A stretch of 64,000 bases of DNA, taken from contig NZ_CAJPVH010000003.1 in the NCBI RefSeq assembly GCF_905397395.1, positions 1 through 64,000 of the forward strand, given 5' to 3'. The DNA is from Cupriavidus campinensis. Its GTDB lineage: Bacteria > Pseudomonadota > Gammaproteobacteria > Burkholderiales > Burkholderiaceae. Positions within the stretch are counted from its first letter, which is position 1; every line of letters starts with the position of its first letter. This document shows, one piece after another, positions 37,567-44,731 of this stretch. Below the pieces are notes generated by a model. It was given only the letters and a program-made list of their open reading frames with translations, searched no databases and had not been told where the DNA came from. The position numbers and the translations under genes are program-made.

Positions 37567-38248
37567 AGGTTCGGGATGCGCTGGCGTGGCCCCGCCAAGG
37601 GCCTCGCGGGATATGTGGATAGGTTGATTGATCTGTCGTCATACAACGTGACTGGAATCTAATCGTCCGTCAACCTGCGGTCAAGGCGGTGCAACGTCAG
37701 TGAATTCCCTAGAAGTTTTAGTTTGCAGACAACTGAAACGAATTTGCGCGTATTGGTGTTTTGGGTAAATTTGCCGCTTTGAAAACGGGGTCTTTTTGCG
37801 GTACGCCGCACGGTCAATCGCCCGGAAACCGGCTTCGCACATGGATCAACGCAAATCCATCGATTGCGCCGAGGCTTTCGTGCATCGTCCCTGCACCGAC
37901 AAAGGCATCACGCCGGCGATGCCGAAATGTCTGGCCTCGGCCGGTTGTCCTGGCAAAACTGACACCCCGCTCTAGTGTTGCGTGCTGACTAATGTCTCGT
38001 CCTATGTCTTGCGACGTTATTTTTCTGTAAGGTACGATGTCATAGGACATCTGATGACCTGAGTTGCCTTTCCCAACCCCGGCAATCAGCAGTCCCGGCG
38101 CCCTGGATTGCCCATCCAGGGCCGCCTTCACGCCACGCCGGTGCAGGTCAATGCCTGAGCCAAGGACGTCGCAGAAGTCCACAAAGAAAACAGGCACCGG
38201 CCATTCCGCAACAACAACCCATAACGAGCCAGGATGGAGACGCAAACC
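37567..38248. promoter_or_regulatory. Divergent regulatory region between udh and the second porin
   Basis: No gene is supported in these 682 bases. Three related sequences occur: GTCATACAAC at 37638, GTCCTATGTC at 37999 (GACATAGGAC on the other strand), and GTCATAGGAC at 38039 within the perfect dyad GATGTC-ATAG-GACATC (38036-38051). They look like FCD-GntR operators for a sugar-acid regulator encoded elsewhere. The middle, about 37700-37980, is AT-richer than its surroundings and holds nothing I can name. Confidence 0.5.
38009..38051 (+). promoter_or_regulatory. Candidate porin promoter with operator on the -10
   Basis: TTGCGA (38009-38014) and TACGAT (38033-38038) are 18 bases apart. The dyad GATGTC-ATAG-GACATC (38036-38051) overlaps the -10 and start point, the normal place for a repressor. 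The transcript leader would be about 200 bases. Confidence 0.45.
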
Positions 38249-39316
38249 ATGAAGCGAGCCCTCGCGCCCTTCTTCACTACCGCAGCACTCGGCGCCGCAG
38301 CACTGGGCGCCACGGCGCCCGCCCACGCGCAATCCAATGTCACGCTGTACGGCATTGTCGACACCACGATCCGCTATACCTCGAACGAATCCGCCGCCGG
38401 CAACGGCAAGGTCCAGATGACCGACGGCGTGCTCACCGGCAGCCGCTGGGGCATGTACGGCCTGGAAGACCTGGGCCGCGGCTACCAGGCGCTGTTCGTG
38501 CTCGAATCGGGCTTCTCGCCCGACGCCGGCCAGAGCCTGCAAGGCAACCGCCTGTTCGGCCGCAAGGCATACGTCGGCCTGCAGGGTGACTTCGGCACGG
38601 TCACGCTGGGCCGCCAGTTCACCGTGATCCACGAAGTCATTGCCAGCTATGACGCGATGGCGCTGGCCAACCTCGCCATCGTCGGCTTCCAGGGCGGCAA
38701 CTACACCGGCGGCGTGCGCCAGGACAACATGATCAAGTACTCGGGCCGGTTCGGCGGGTTCTCGATCGCGGCGCAACACGCCTTCGGCGAAGTGGCCGGC
38801 AGCTTCTCGAACTCGTCCTCCACGGGCGCCAGCGTGAGCTACGCCTCGGGCCCGTTCATGGTCGGCGGCGGCTACCAGATCATGCGCGACACGGCGGCGT
38901 ACTACGGCGTGGCCGTACCCGTAAGCGACCAGAAGGTCTGGACGCTGGGCGGCACCTACAAGGTCGGCCCGGCCACGGTCTACCTCGGCTACACCAACAG
39001 CAATGTCGACAACGCCGGCTACAAGAACCAGGCCGGCTACCTGGGCCTGCAATACGCGTTCACCAACGCGTGGTCCGTGATCGCACTCGGCACCTACGAC
39101 CACCTGAAGCACGGCGACGATTCCGGCAACCGCTTCACCGGCGCCCTGATGCTCGACTACGCATTCAGCAAGCGCACGGACGTGTACATCGAGGCCGATT
39201 ACACGAACCTGACCGACGCCTGGCGCACCCTGGGCGGCCAGTCCACGTTCCAGACTCCGTTCTACGGCCACGGTAGCCGGGTTGGCGTGATGGCCGGCCT
39301 GCGCCACAAATTCTGA
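38249..39316 (+). CDS. Gram-negative porin, second copy
   Basis: A 355-residue outer-membrane porin. The signal peptide ends at AHA27 before QSNVTLYGIVDTTIRYTSN. SRWGMYGLEDLGRGYQALF, GRKAYVGLQGDFGTVTLGRQ and terminal GLRHKF match the family. ATG 38249 has GGAG 8 bases upstream; an ATG at 38234 would add five residues. It is divergent from udh and shares the operator-like region, so a role in uronate or aldarate entry is plausible. It is a distant paralogue of the porin at 21343, not a recent duplicate. Confidence 0.9.
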   Translation: MKRALAPFFTTAALGAAALGATAPAHAQSNVTLYGIVDTTIRYTSNESAAGNGKVQMTDGVLTGSRWGMYGLEDLGRGYQALFVLESGFSPDAGQSLQGNRLFGRKAYVGLQGDFGTVTLGRQFTVIHEVIASYDAMALANLAIVGFQGGNYTGGVRQDNMIKYSGRFGGFSIAAQHAFGEVAGSFSNSSSTGASVSYASGPFMVGGGYQIMRDTAAYYGVAVPVSDQKVWTLGGTYKVGPATVYLGYTNSNVDNAGYKNQAGYLGLQYAFTNAWSVIALGTYDHLKHGDDSGNRFTGALMLDYAFSKRTDVYIEADYTNLTDAWRTLGGQSTFQTPFYGHGSRVGVMAGLRHKF

Positions 39317-39332
39317 TGTGACGCCTGTGGCG

Positions 39333-39364
39333 CGTCGCCGGCTTTCCGCGTTGTTCCGGCGACG
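39333..39364 (+). terminator. Hairpin after the second porin
   Basis: CGTCGCCGG (39333-39341) pairs with CCGGCGACG (39356-39364) around a 14-base loop. There is no T run, so termination may be incomplete. Confidence 0.4.
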
Positions 39365-39405
39365 TTGCCACAGCAAGAATCGCGCAAAAAATCTGCACGG
39401 GGGTC

Positions 39406-39434
39406 TTGCCAAACCCAAAACTCACCGCTAAGAT
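39406..39434 (+). promoter_or_regulatory. Promoter of tRNA-Thr
   Basis: TTGCCA (39406-39411) and TAAGAT (39429-39434) are 17 bases apart, giving a start near 39441, about 55 bases before the tRNA. Confidence 0.65.
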
Positions 39435-39495
39435 TGCGGGCTCAGTTCGATTGTTTCGCAAGCAACGCAAGGCGCTGGAAACACTCAACGGTGTT

Positions 39496-39571
39496 GCCGA
39501 AGTAGCTCAGTCGGTAGAGCAGCTCATTCGTAATGAGAAGGTCGGGGGTTCGATTCCTCTCTTCGGCACCA
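39496..39571 (+). tRNA. tRNA-Thr (anticodon CGT)
   Basis: A complete cloverleaf of 76 bases with encoded CCA. The acceptor stem GCCGAAG pairs with CTTCGGC, the D arm is GCTC/GAGC, the anticodon loop TTCGTAA holds CGT at 39529-39531, and GGTTCGATTCC forms the T arm. Its own promoter lies upstream and a strong terminator is 41 bases downstream. Confidence 0.97.
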
Positions 39572-39611
39572 ACAGCATTACCGGCGACGCCAGTTTTACC
39601 GCGTCGCCTTC

Positions 39612-39646
39612 AAAAACCCGCACCGCGCAAGCGCTGCGGGTTTTTT
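39612..39646 (+). terminator. Terminator after tRNA-Thr
   Basis: AAAAACCCGCA and TGCGGGTTTTTT form an 11-base stem around a GC-rich loop, ending in six T. It may also serve the minus-strand higBA unit. Confidence 0.88.
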
Positions 39647-39686
39647 CATGGGCGGCGCTTCATGGGCGGCGCACTTGGGGCGAAGC

Positions 39687-39977
39687 TCAGGTCGCGGGCT
39701 GGAGCGAGCGCACGCGCAGCTCGCTGCGGTACTGGTCCACCTGCCACAGGTCGTACGCGGCCTGATGCGCGAGCCAAGACTCGGCGCTCTTGCCGAACGC
39801 CAGTTCAAGCCGAACCGCCATCTCCGGCGTGACGCCAGCCCGGCCATTCACGATCTCGGAAACCGTCTTCCGCGAAACATCGAGCGCCGCGGCGGTATCG
39901 GTAATCGTCAGCCGCAGCGGCTCGAGCCAAAGCTCCGCAAGCAACTCGCCCGGATGCGGTGGATTGTGCATGCGCAT
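39687..39977 (-). CDS. higA: HigA-family antitoxin
   Basis: A 96-residue antitoxin with an Xre-type HTH at about residues 20-60 ([20 protein letters not shown], then [15 protein letters not shown]). [13 protein letters not shown] is the typical HigA opening. ATG 39977 has GAGAGG upstream; an earlier in-frame start would overlap higB by 14 bases. It lies downstream of higB, the reversed toxin-first order usual for higBA. It should neutralise HigB and repress the operon by binding the palindrome at 40298. Confidence 0.92.
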   Translation of the reverse strand: MRMHNPPHPGELLAELWLEPLRLTITDTAAALDVSRKTVSEIVNGRAGVTPEMAVRLELAFGKSAESWLAHQAAYDLWQVDQYRSELRVRSLQPAT

Positions 39978-39990
39978 GGCGCCCCTCTCA

Positions 39991-40269
39991 CTAGTGATAG
40001 TCAATGTAGTTGACGATGTGCGCGTCCCCGTTCTCGAACCGGAAGGTCACCCGCCAGTTCGCCTGCACCGTCACGGCCCAAAGCTCCGCGCGGTCGCCCT
40101 TGAGCGCGTGCAGTCGCAAGCCGGGCGCATCCATATCGCGCGCGGAGCCTGCCTCGTCCAGCAGCGCCAGGATCAGCCGCAACCGCTTGACGTGCATCGC
40201 GGGAATCGCCGCCGTGCTGCCTGTGGTGAAGAAGCGTTCGAGACCCTTGTGCGCAAATGAGCGAATCAT
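39991..40269 (-). CDS. higB: HigB/RelE-family toxin
   Basis: A 92-residue ribosome-dependent mRNA endonuclease of the HigB type. [18 protein letters not shown] at the start, KLK-like basic patch [16 protein letters not shown] and the C-terminal [21 protein letters not shown]-type ending (YIDYH) are characteristic. It begins at ATG 40269 and ends 13 bases before higA. With higA it forms a type II toxin-antitoxin pair next to a tRNA gene. Confidence 0.92.
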   Translation of the reverse strand: MIRSFAHKGLERFFTTGSTAAIPAMHVKRLRLILALLDEAGSARDMDAPGLRLHALKGDRAELWAVTVQANWRVTFRFENGDAHIVNYIDYH

Positions 40270-40297
40270 GGTGAGACGGCAATCGTCGGCGGAGAGT

Positions 40298-40314
40298 GTA
40301 ACCCTTAGGGTTAC
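40298..40314. promoter_or_regulatory. Palindromic higBA operator
   Basis: GTAACCC-TTA-GGGTTAC is a perfect 7-base dyad 29 bases upstream of the higB start, in the promoter zone. On the minus strand a -10-like TACACT directly follows it. It fits HigA autorepression. Confidence 0.7.
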
Positions 40315-40457
40315 GCAACGCAATCAGCCAATCGTGCTTTCCATCGAAATAGGGAAGGCCGATTCTAGGACCGCCCGCACACGCGCAAGCGCCCTCCCCG
40401 CAAAATCAGATTCCTCTCAATCACCACGTTCTCCAAGTTCGCCACCCACCAAAAAGA

Positions 40458-40486
40458 AAAGCCAACCGCTTGCGCAGGTTGGCTTT
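40458..40486 (-). terminator. Terminator of the pseudo-receiver gene
   Basis: AAAGCCAACC and GGTTGGCTTT form a 10-base stem around a 9-base loop; on the minus strand a T-rich run follows. It ends the transcript from 41114 about 180 bases after its stop codon. The rest of 40315-40667 shows no gene. Confidence 0.7.
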
Positions 40487-40667
40487 CCTGATTCCAGTGC
40501 CTCGTGATCCGGTTCCGCGTAACGCCTTCGCAGTGTGCTGGACCGCGTCTTCATTCGCTGCCCGGAACTAGCTGTCGCGGATCCTGCGGCACCCCAGGAC
40601 ACCCTTCCAGCTTAGTGCAGATTTCCCGCGATGGCGGGTGTCCTTCAGCGGGCGTCATTCGGCGTGC

Positions 40668-41114
40668 TCAGCGCGCAGCCGGGGCGAGCAGGGCCTGGGG
40701 CAGATGCAGCGGCTGCCAGGCGTCCGAGCGGGGTGCCGGCTGCGGCAGGGCGCCCGCGCTGCCCAGCAGGTGCTGGATAGCCGCCTCCAGCCGTTCGATG
40801 GAAGCCGATTTCGGGGCCTGCTCCACCACCCCGCAGACCTGCAGCGACGACGGCACGTGCAGCCAGACGTTGTCGGAGAGCAGCAGGATGCGCGCCTGCG
40901 GCATCCTGCGATGCAGCCGGCGCAGCAGCCCCCAGTTGTCTGTGGTCTCGCTGGACATGCCGTACACCACCAGCACCCGTTCGTCGGTCACGGGCAGCGT
41001 CCCGATGGACTCCGGGTCGGTGCTGCGGATGGGGCCGATGTCCGGCAGGTGCTCCAGCATCCGCAGGATGCCGATCCGCACCAGTGGCTGGCTGTCGATG
41101 ATGATCGCGCGCAT
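40668..41114 (-). CDS. Degenerate receiver-domain protein (pseudo-receiver, no HTH)
   Basis: A 148-residue protein resembling the receiver domain of NarL/FixJ regulators: MRAIIIDSQPLVRIGILRML with Asp7, then ILLLSDN with the conserved Ser80, and GVVEQAPKSASIERLEAAI near 95-113. The phosphoacceptor position is Val50 instead of Asp (VLVVYGMS where DLxMP is expected), and the conserved Lys is Gln99. The C-terminal HTH is missing; a proline-rich tail ends it. GGGGAGA precedes ATG 41114. It cannot be phosphorylated in the usual way. It lies downstream of the FapA-like gene on the same strand. Confidence 0.7.
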   Translation of the reverse strand: MRAIIIDSQPLVRIGILRMLEHLPDIGPIRSTDPESIGTLPVTDERVLVVYGMSSETTDNWGLLRRLHRRMPQARILLLSDNVWLHVPSSLQVCGVVEQAPKSASIERLEAAIQHLLGSAGALPQPAPRSDAWQPLHLPQALLAPAAR

Positions 41115-41255
41115 GGCTGTCTCCCCGTTGGTCTTGCCGGGGAGCCATCCGCAAGGGCCATGCCATAGGAAGAAGGGCAAGCCGATCGGCCCGCAAACCC
41201 TTGCCGGACAAGGGAAGACCGCCGCCGGACATGCCGGCCGGAGGGACGCGCCAAT

Positions 41256-41293
41256 GTTACGGCGGCCGTAACGTCGACCCAGCCCGCCGTAAC
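41256..41293. promoter_or_regulatory. Three copies of a CCGTAAC heptamer
   Basis: GTTACGG-CGG-CCGTAAC (41256-41272) is a perfect dyad, and CCGTAAC recurs at 41287-41293, exactly 21 bases (two helical turns) from the previous copy. It lies between the FapA-like gene and the pseudo-receiver gene, upstream of the latter. It is a good candidate for a regulator site. Confidence 0.5.
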
Positions 41294-41303
41294 ACGGCCG
41301 CGC

Positions 41304-42917
41304 TCAGGTCACCGAGATCCGGTCGTCCACCACGCGTACCTGGCCGCCGGTCTTGTCCTCCATCACCTTGAGGATCTTGTGGCCCACCTGCATCGTCACG
41401 CCGCCATGAATGCGCCGCCCCACGGCGATTACCGCCTCCTCCGACGGCTTCATCTGCTCGGCCAGCCTGGCGATCTCGGCGTCCAGCTCGAACAGGTCGC
41501 GGTTGATCTTGTACATCGTCGCACGCGCTTTCTCGCGGATGTCGCCGACGGCGCGCTCTGGATGTTTCGCGAAAAACGCGGCCAGTTGCTGGAGCTTGGC
41601 CTGCTCCTCCAGGATCTTGCGCCGTTGCTCCTCCAGCTCCGCTTTCTGCTGGTCGGCAAACGGGTTGAGGCCCACCTGCACGGTCGTGGCCGTGCCCGCC
41701 GGCGCGCCGAGCATGGCCGTGCTGACGCTGGCCAGCGCCCGGGTGCGGCCGCCGCTGATGCTGCCCTGGCCGGTCGGGCTGCCTACCGTGACGCGCTCGC
41801 CCGCCGAGACGTCGCTCTGGCGGATACCGCTCTCCACCACCACCTCGGTGGCTGCCTCGACAATCGCATTCTGGATATAGCGCGCATGCACCGCGCCCTT
41901 GCTGCGCACACTCGCAATTTCGCCAGAATCGGCGCCGTGCGCGGTCTCGGCCTTGCCGATGATGCCGCCCTTGACGATCACGTCGCCGCCGGCCTCCACG
42001 TGCGCCGCCTCGATCGTGCCGCTGACCACCACGTCGCCGGTCACGCGCACCGACATGCCGGTACGAATGTCGCCCGACACGCGCAGCGAGCCATCGAACG
42101 TGACATTGCCCGAATGCAGGTCCACCGCCTCCACGTCCACCACCGGGCTCACGATCACGCCGCTCGGCAGCACGCGCGGCGATCCGGCGATCACGGCCAG
42201 CAGCAGCAGCGGGTCATTGGGGTCGATGGCCACGCCGGTCAGGTCCGCCGCGAACGGCGTGTCGACCATCGGCTCGGCCGGAATCGGCTTGCCCAGGATA
42301 TCCATGCCGTCCTGGCCGGCCTTTGCCGGGGTGCGGCGCATCAGTGCCGTGCCGGGGTTCACCAGCAGCAGGCTGCCCAGGTCGCGCAGGTCGAAGCGGT
42401 CATCCTCGCTCTCGCTCTGCGCGGGCTTGCGCGGCTGCACCAGGCTGTCGAAGCGTGCCGCCTGGCCCTGCACCGGCGCCACGCCGCGCGCGATTTCACG
42501 TCCCTCGCAGCTGCCGGCCTCCAGCGCCACTTCGATGGCCGCCTTGTCGAGCAGCGCCACCACGCCCATCGAGGTCGCCGCGGCGGCAATGTCTTCGATA
42601 TCGATCGCCCGGCCGCCCTCGGGCGGCATCAGCGTCAGCAGCAGGGACAGCTTGTCAGCGGTAATTTCGAGTTCGAAGGCCCCGTCGAGCAGGCTGCCGA
42701 TCACGCCGTCGACCTCGCCGTCGGCTAGCTGGCACTGGGTCAGGAAGGCGTTCACCGCGCTCTGGTCGAGCCGCGCGCCGCGCCAGCCATGTTCCTCGAG
42801 GCTGGCTTCGAGGGTGGCGCGGTCAGGCGGCAGGCGTCCTGGTTCCGGTGTAAAGCACGCGCGTACGTGGTCCCCTGGCTGGCTCAGTTCCAGGCGTAGT
42901 CCGGCGTCGGTTGTCAT
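41304..42917 (-). CDS. FapA/DUF342 domain protein
   Basis: A 537-residue protein of the FapA (DUF342) family. An N-terminal variable region (1-~170) is followed by the beta-helix-like DUF342 core (SGVIVSPVVDVEAVDLHSGN, GDVVVSGTIEAAHVEAGGDV, GGIIGKAE), a coiled coil near 410-450 (ELEEQRRKILEEQAKLQQL) and VGHKILKVMEDKTGG at the end. ATG 42917 (MTTDAGLRLEL) is the natural start. FapA proteins occur with flagellar or polymer-localising systems, yet no flagellar gene is nearby. The partner may be the pseudo-receiver 189 bases downstream. Confidence 0.82.
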   Translation of the reverse strand: MTTDAGLRLELSQPGDHVRACFTPEPGRLPPDRATLEASLEEHGWRGARLDQSAVNAFLTQCQLADGEVDGVIGSLLDGAFELEITADKLSLLLTLMPPEGGRAIDIEDIAAAATSMGVVALLDKAAIEVALEAGSCEGREIARGVAPVQGQAARFDSLVQPRKPAQSESEDDRFDLRDLGSLLLVNPGTALMRRTPAKAGQDGMDILGKPIPAEPMVDTPFAADLTGVAIDPNDPLLLLAVIAGSPRVLPSGVIVSPVVDVEAVDLHSGNVTFDGSLRVSGDIRTGMSVRVTGDVVVSGTIEAAHVEAGGDVIVKGGIIGKAETAHGADSGEIASVRSKGAVHARYIQNAIVEAATEVVVESGIRQSDVSAGERVTVGSPTGQGSISGGRTRALASVSTAMLGAPAGTATTVQVGLNPFADQQKAELEEQRRKILEEQAKLQQLAAFFAKHPERAVGDIREKARATMYKINRDLFELDAEIARLAEQMKPSEEAVIAVGRRIHGGVTMQVGHKILKVMEDKTGGQVRVVDDRISVT

Positions 42918-43178
42918 GTGTCCCCGCTTCTGTGTGGCAGGCGATGGCAGTCCGGCCGGGCCGTGGCCCCGATCCTTCCGCAAGGATTACCGTTTGCTGC
43001 CGCCAACTCTGCTTGTCGTCGATCTTTGATCAACGGCAGCGGGTGGCGTGAACTTTAGCCCACAAAAGTGGGGTATCACTCGCGCGGAAAGCCCCGGAAA
43101 TCGGGGGATGGCGGTCCGGGGGGCGGGATTTCGGTAAACTGTCGCCCTCCGATGTCCCCGCCTCAGGTTTTGCCTTCC

Positions 43179-44021
43179 ATGTCCAATAGTTACGAAGTCC
43201 GTCCCGGCCAGTCCATCGAGCTGCTCAAGGCACTCCACATCCTGACGCGCGACGGCAAGATGAACCAGGACAGCCGCCGCAAGCTCAAGCAGGTCTATCA
43301 CCTGTTCCAGTTCATCGAGCCGCTGCTGCGCGAGGTGGCGGACGCGCGCGGCGCGGTCTCGCTGGTGGACCATGGCGCCGGCAAGTCCTATCTGGGCTTC
43401 ATCCTCTATGACCTGTTCTTCAAGGATCTGCCCGAGGAACAGGGCCAGAACTCGCATATCTACGGCATCGAGACCCGCGAGGAACTGGTGAAGAGCTCGC
43501 AGGAACTGGCCACACGCGCGGGCTTCCCGGGGATGTCGTTCCTGAACCTGTCGGTAGCCGAATCCATCACCTCGCCCGCCCTGCCCGCCACGGTGGACGT
43601 GGTGACCGCGCTGCACGCGTGCAACACCGCCACCGACGACGCCATCCGCTTCGCCCTGGCCCGGCAGGCACGCCACATCGTGCTGGTGCCGTGCTGTCAG
43701 GCCGAGGTGGCCAGCGTGCTGCGCAAGCACAAGGGCAAGCTGCTGGCCGGCAATCCGCTGACGGAGATCTGGCGCCATCCGCTGCACACGCGCGAGTTCG
43801 GCAGCCAGGTGACCAATGTGCTGCGCTGCCTGCAGCTCGAGGCGCACGGCTACCAGGTCAGCGTGACCGAACTGGTGGGCTGGGAACATTCGATGAAAAA
43901 CGAGCTGATCATCGCCCAGTACAAGGACCTGCCGCGCAAGCGGGCGGCCGACCGGCTCCAGAACGTGCTGGAGACGCTGGGACTCGAGGAAATGGGCGAG
44001 CGGTTCTTCACCGCGCCCTGA
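43179..44021 (+). CDS. Class I SAM-dependent methyltransferase
   Basis: A 280-residue protein with a Rossmann methyltransferase fold. The SAM loop is LVDHGAGKSYLGFIL near residues 65-80, IYGIETREELV near 100 is the acidic end of strand 2, and VTALHACNTATDDAI and IVLVPCCQAEVAS follow. The H-A-C and PCCQ motifs resemble the PF13679-type family related to METTL25-like proteins. Start ATG 43179 is favoured; an ATG at 43152 adds nine residues. A -10-like TAAACT lies near 43136. Substrate unknown. Convergent with the DUF1415 gene. Confidence 0.82.
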   Translation: MSNSYEVRPGQSIELLKALHILTRDGKMNQDSRRKLKQVYHLFQFIEPLLREVADARGAVSLVDHGAGKSYLGFILYDLFFKDLPEEQGQNSHIYGIETREELVKSSQELATRAGFPGMSFLNLSVAESITSPALPATVDVVTALHACNTATDDAIRFALARQARHIVLVPCCQAEVASVLRKHKGKLLAGNPLTEIWRHPLHTREFGSQVTNVLRCLQLEAHGYQVSVTELVGWEHSMKNELIIAQYKDLPRKRAADRLQNVLETLGLEEMGERFFTAP

Positions 44022-44075
44022 CACCGCCCCGTGCAGCCCCCGGAAGCGCCCGGGACGCCCTGAACTGCGCCCGGA

Positions 44076-44678
44076 TCAGCCTTCGTCTTCGGATTTTTCC
44101 GACATCCACCGCCGATAACCGTCGATGCCCAGCCGCCGCATGGTGGCCTGGTTGCGCTCGTAGATATCGGCGGCGTCCGGAAACGCCTCGGCGGCGCGCG
44201 CGATGCTGTCTTCCCGCAGCAGGTGCAGGATCGGATACGGCGCGCGGTTGGTGTAGTTCTCGATATCGTCCGCCTCGGTGCCCTCGAACTGGTAGTCCGG
44301 GTGGAAGCTGGCGATCTGGAGCGTGCCGGCCAGCCGCAGGCTGCGCAGCAGGCGCTCGGCGAAGTACAGGAAGTCGTTATAGGCGAGGAAGTCCGCCAGC
44401 GCGTGCGGCACGATCAGCAGCGTGGTGTCGGTCTGGGCCGGATCGGCGTCCGCCAGCGCGCGCAGTTCGCCCTCGAGTTCTTCGAGCAGGTCTTCGGCCC
44501 GCGTGGCCGGGCTGACCACGTAGCGCACCTGATCCTTCACATAGACGCTCTTGGCGAACGGGCACAGGTTCAGGCCGATGACGGCGCGCGACAGCCAATG
44601 GCGCACGGCCTCGACGACCTGGGCATCGGTGGCATCGGCAGCATCGGCAGCATCGGCAGAATCAGGAAAGGCAGGCAT
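44076..44678 (-). CDS. DUF1415 domain protein
   Basis: A 200-residue protein. VVEAVRHWLSRAVIGLNLCP followed by FAKSVYVKDQVRYVVS, then IASFHPDYQFEGTEADDIEN and NRAPYPILHLLREDS, are the DUF1415 signatures, with a conserved Cys in NLCPFA. The N-terminus carries an Asp/Ala repeat (SADAADAADATDA) encoded by four 9-base units, probably a flexible tail. ATG 44678 is the first good start. Function unknown; the family is common in proteobacteria. Confidence 0.88.
   Translation of the reverse strand: MPAFPDSADAADAADATDAQVVEAVRHWLSRAVIGLNLCPFAKSVYVKDQVRYVVSPATRAEDLLEELEGELRALADADPAQTDTTLLIVPHALADFLAYNDFLYFAERLLRSLRLAGTLQIASFHPDYQFEGTEADDIENYTNRAPYPILHLLREDSIARAAEAFPDAADIYERNQATMRRLGIDGYRRWMSEKSEDEG
44623..44658. 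repeat. Four tandem 9-base units in the DUF1415 gene
   Basis: GCATCGGTG followed by three GCATCGGCA units, read on the plus strand. Each adds three residues (Asp-Ala-Ala/Asp-Ala-Thr type) to the N-terminal tail. Changes in copy number would keep the frame. Confidence 0.8.
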
Positions 44679-44731
44679 GGCGGGGACAGCGGCTGGCAAA
44701 GCGCCATTCTACGCCCCGCCTCCCCCCGAGG

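Noticed and set aside
37761-37988. 75-codon plus-strand frame in the udh/porin gap
   Set aside because: No ribosome site, arginine/proline-rich composition and no family; treated as non-coding regulatory DNA.
38234-38250. 17 bases identical at the porin start and at the xdhA start (5482-5498)
   Set aside because: Both are GGAGACGCAAACC-type start regions, used as ribosome site in one and as codons in the other; no further similarity, so chance or shared initiation preference.
40417-40602. 61-codon minus-strand frame
   Set aside because: It reads straight through the terminator at 40458-40486 and lacks a ribosome site.
39496-40667. Integrated island at tRNA-Thr
   Set aside because: No integrase and no second copy of the tRNA 3' end was found downstream; only a TA pair is present.
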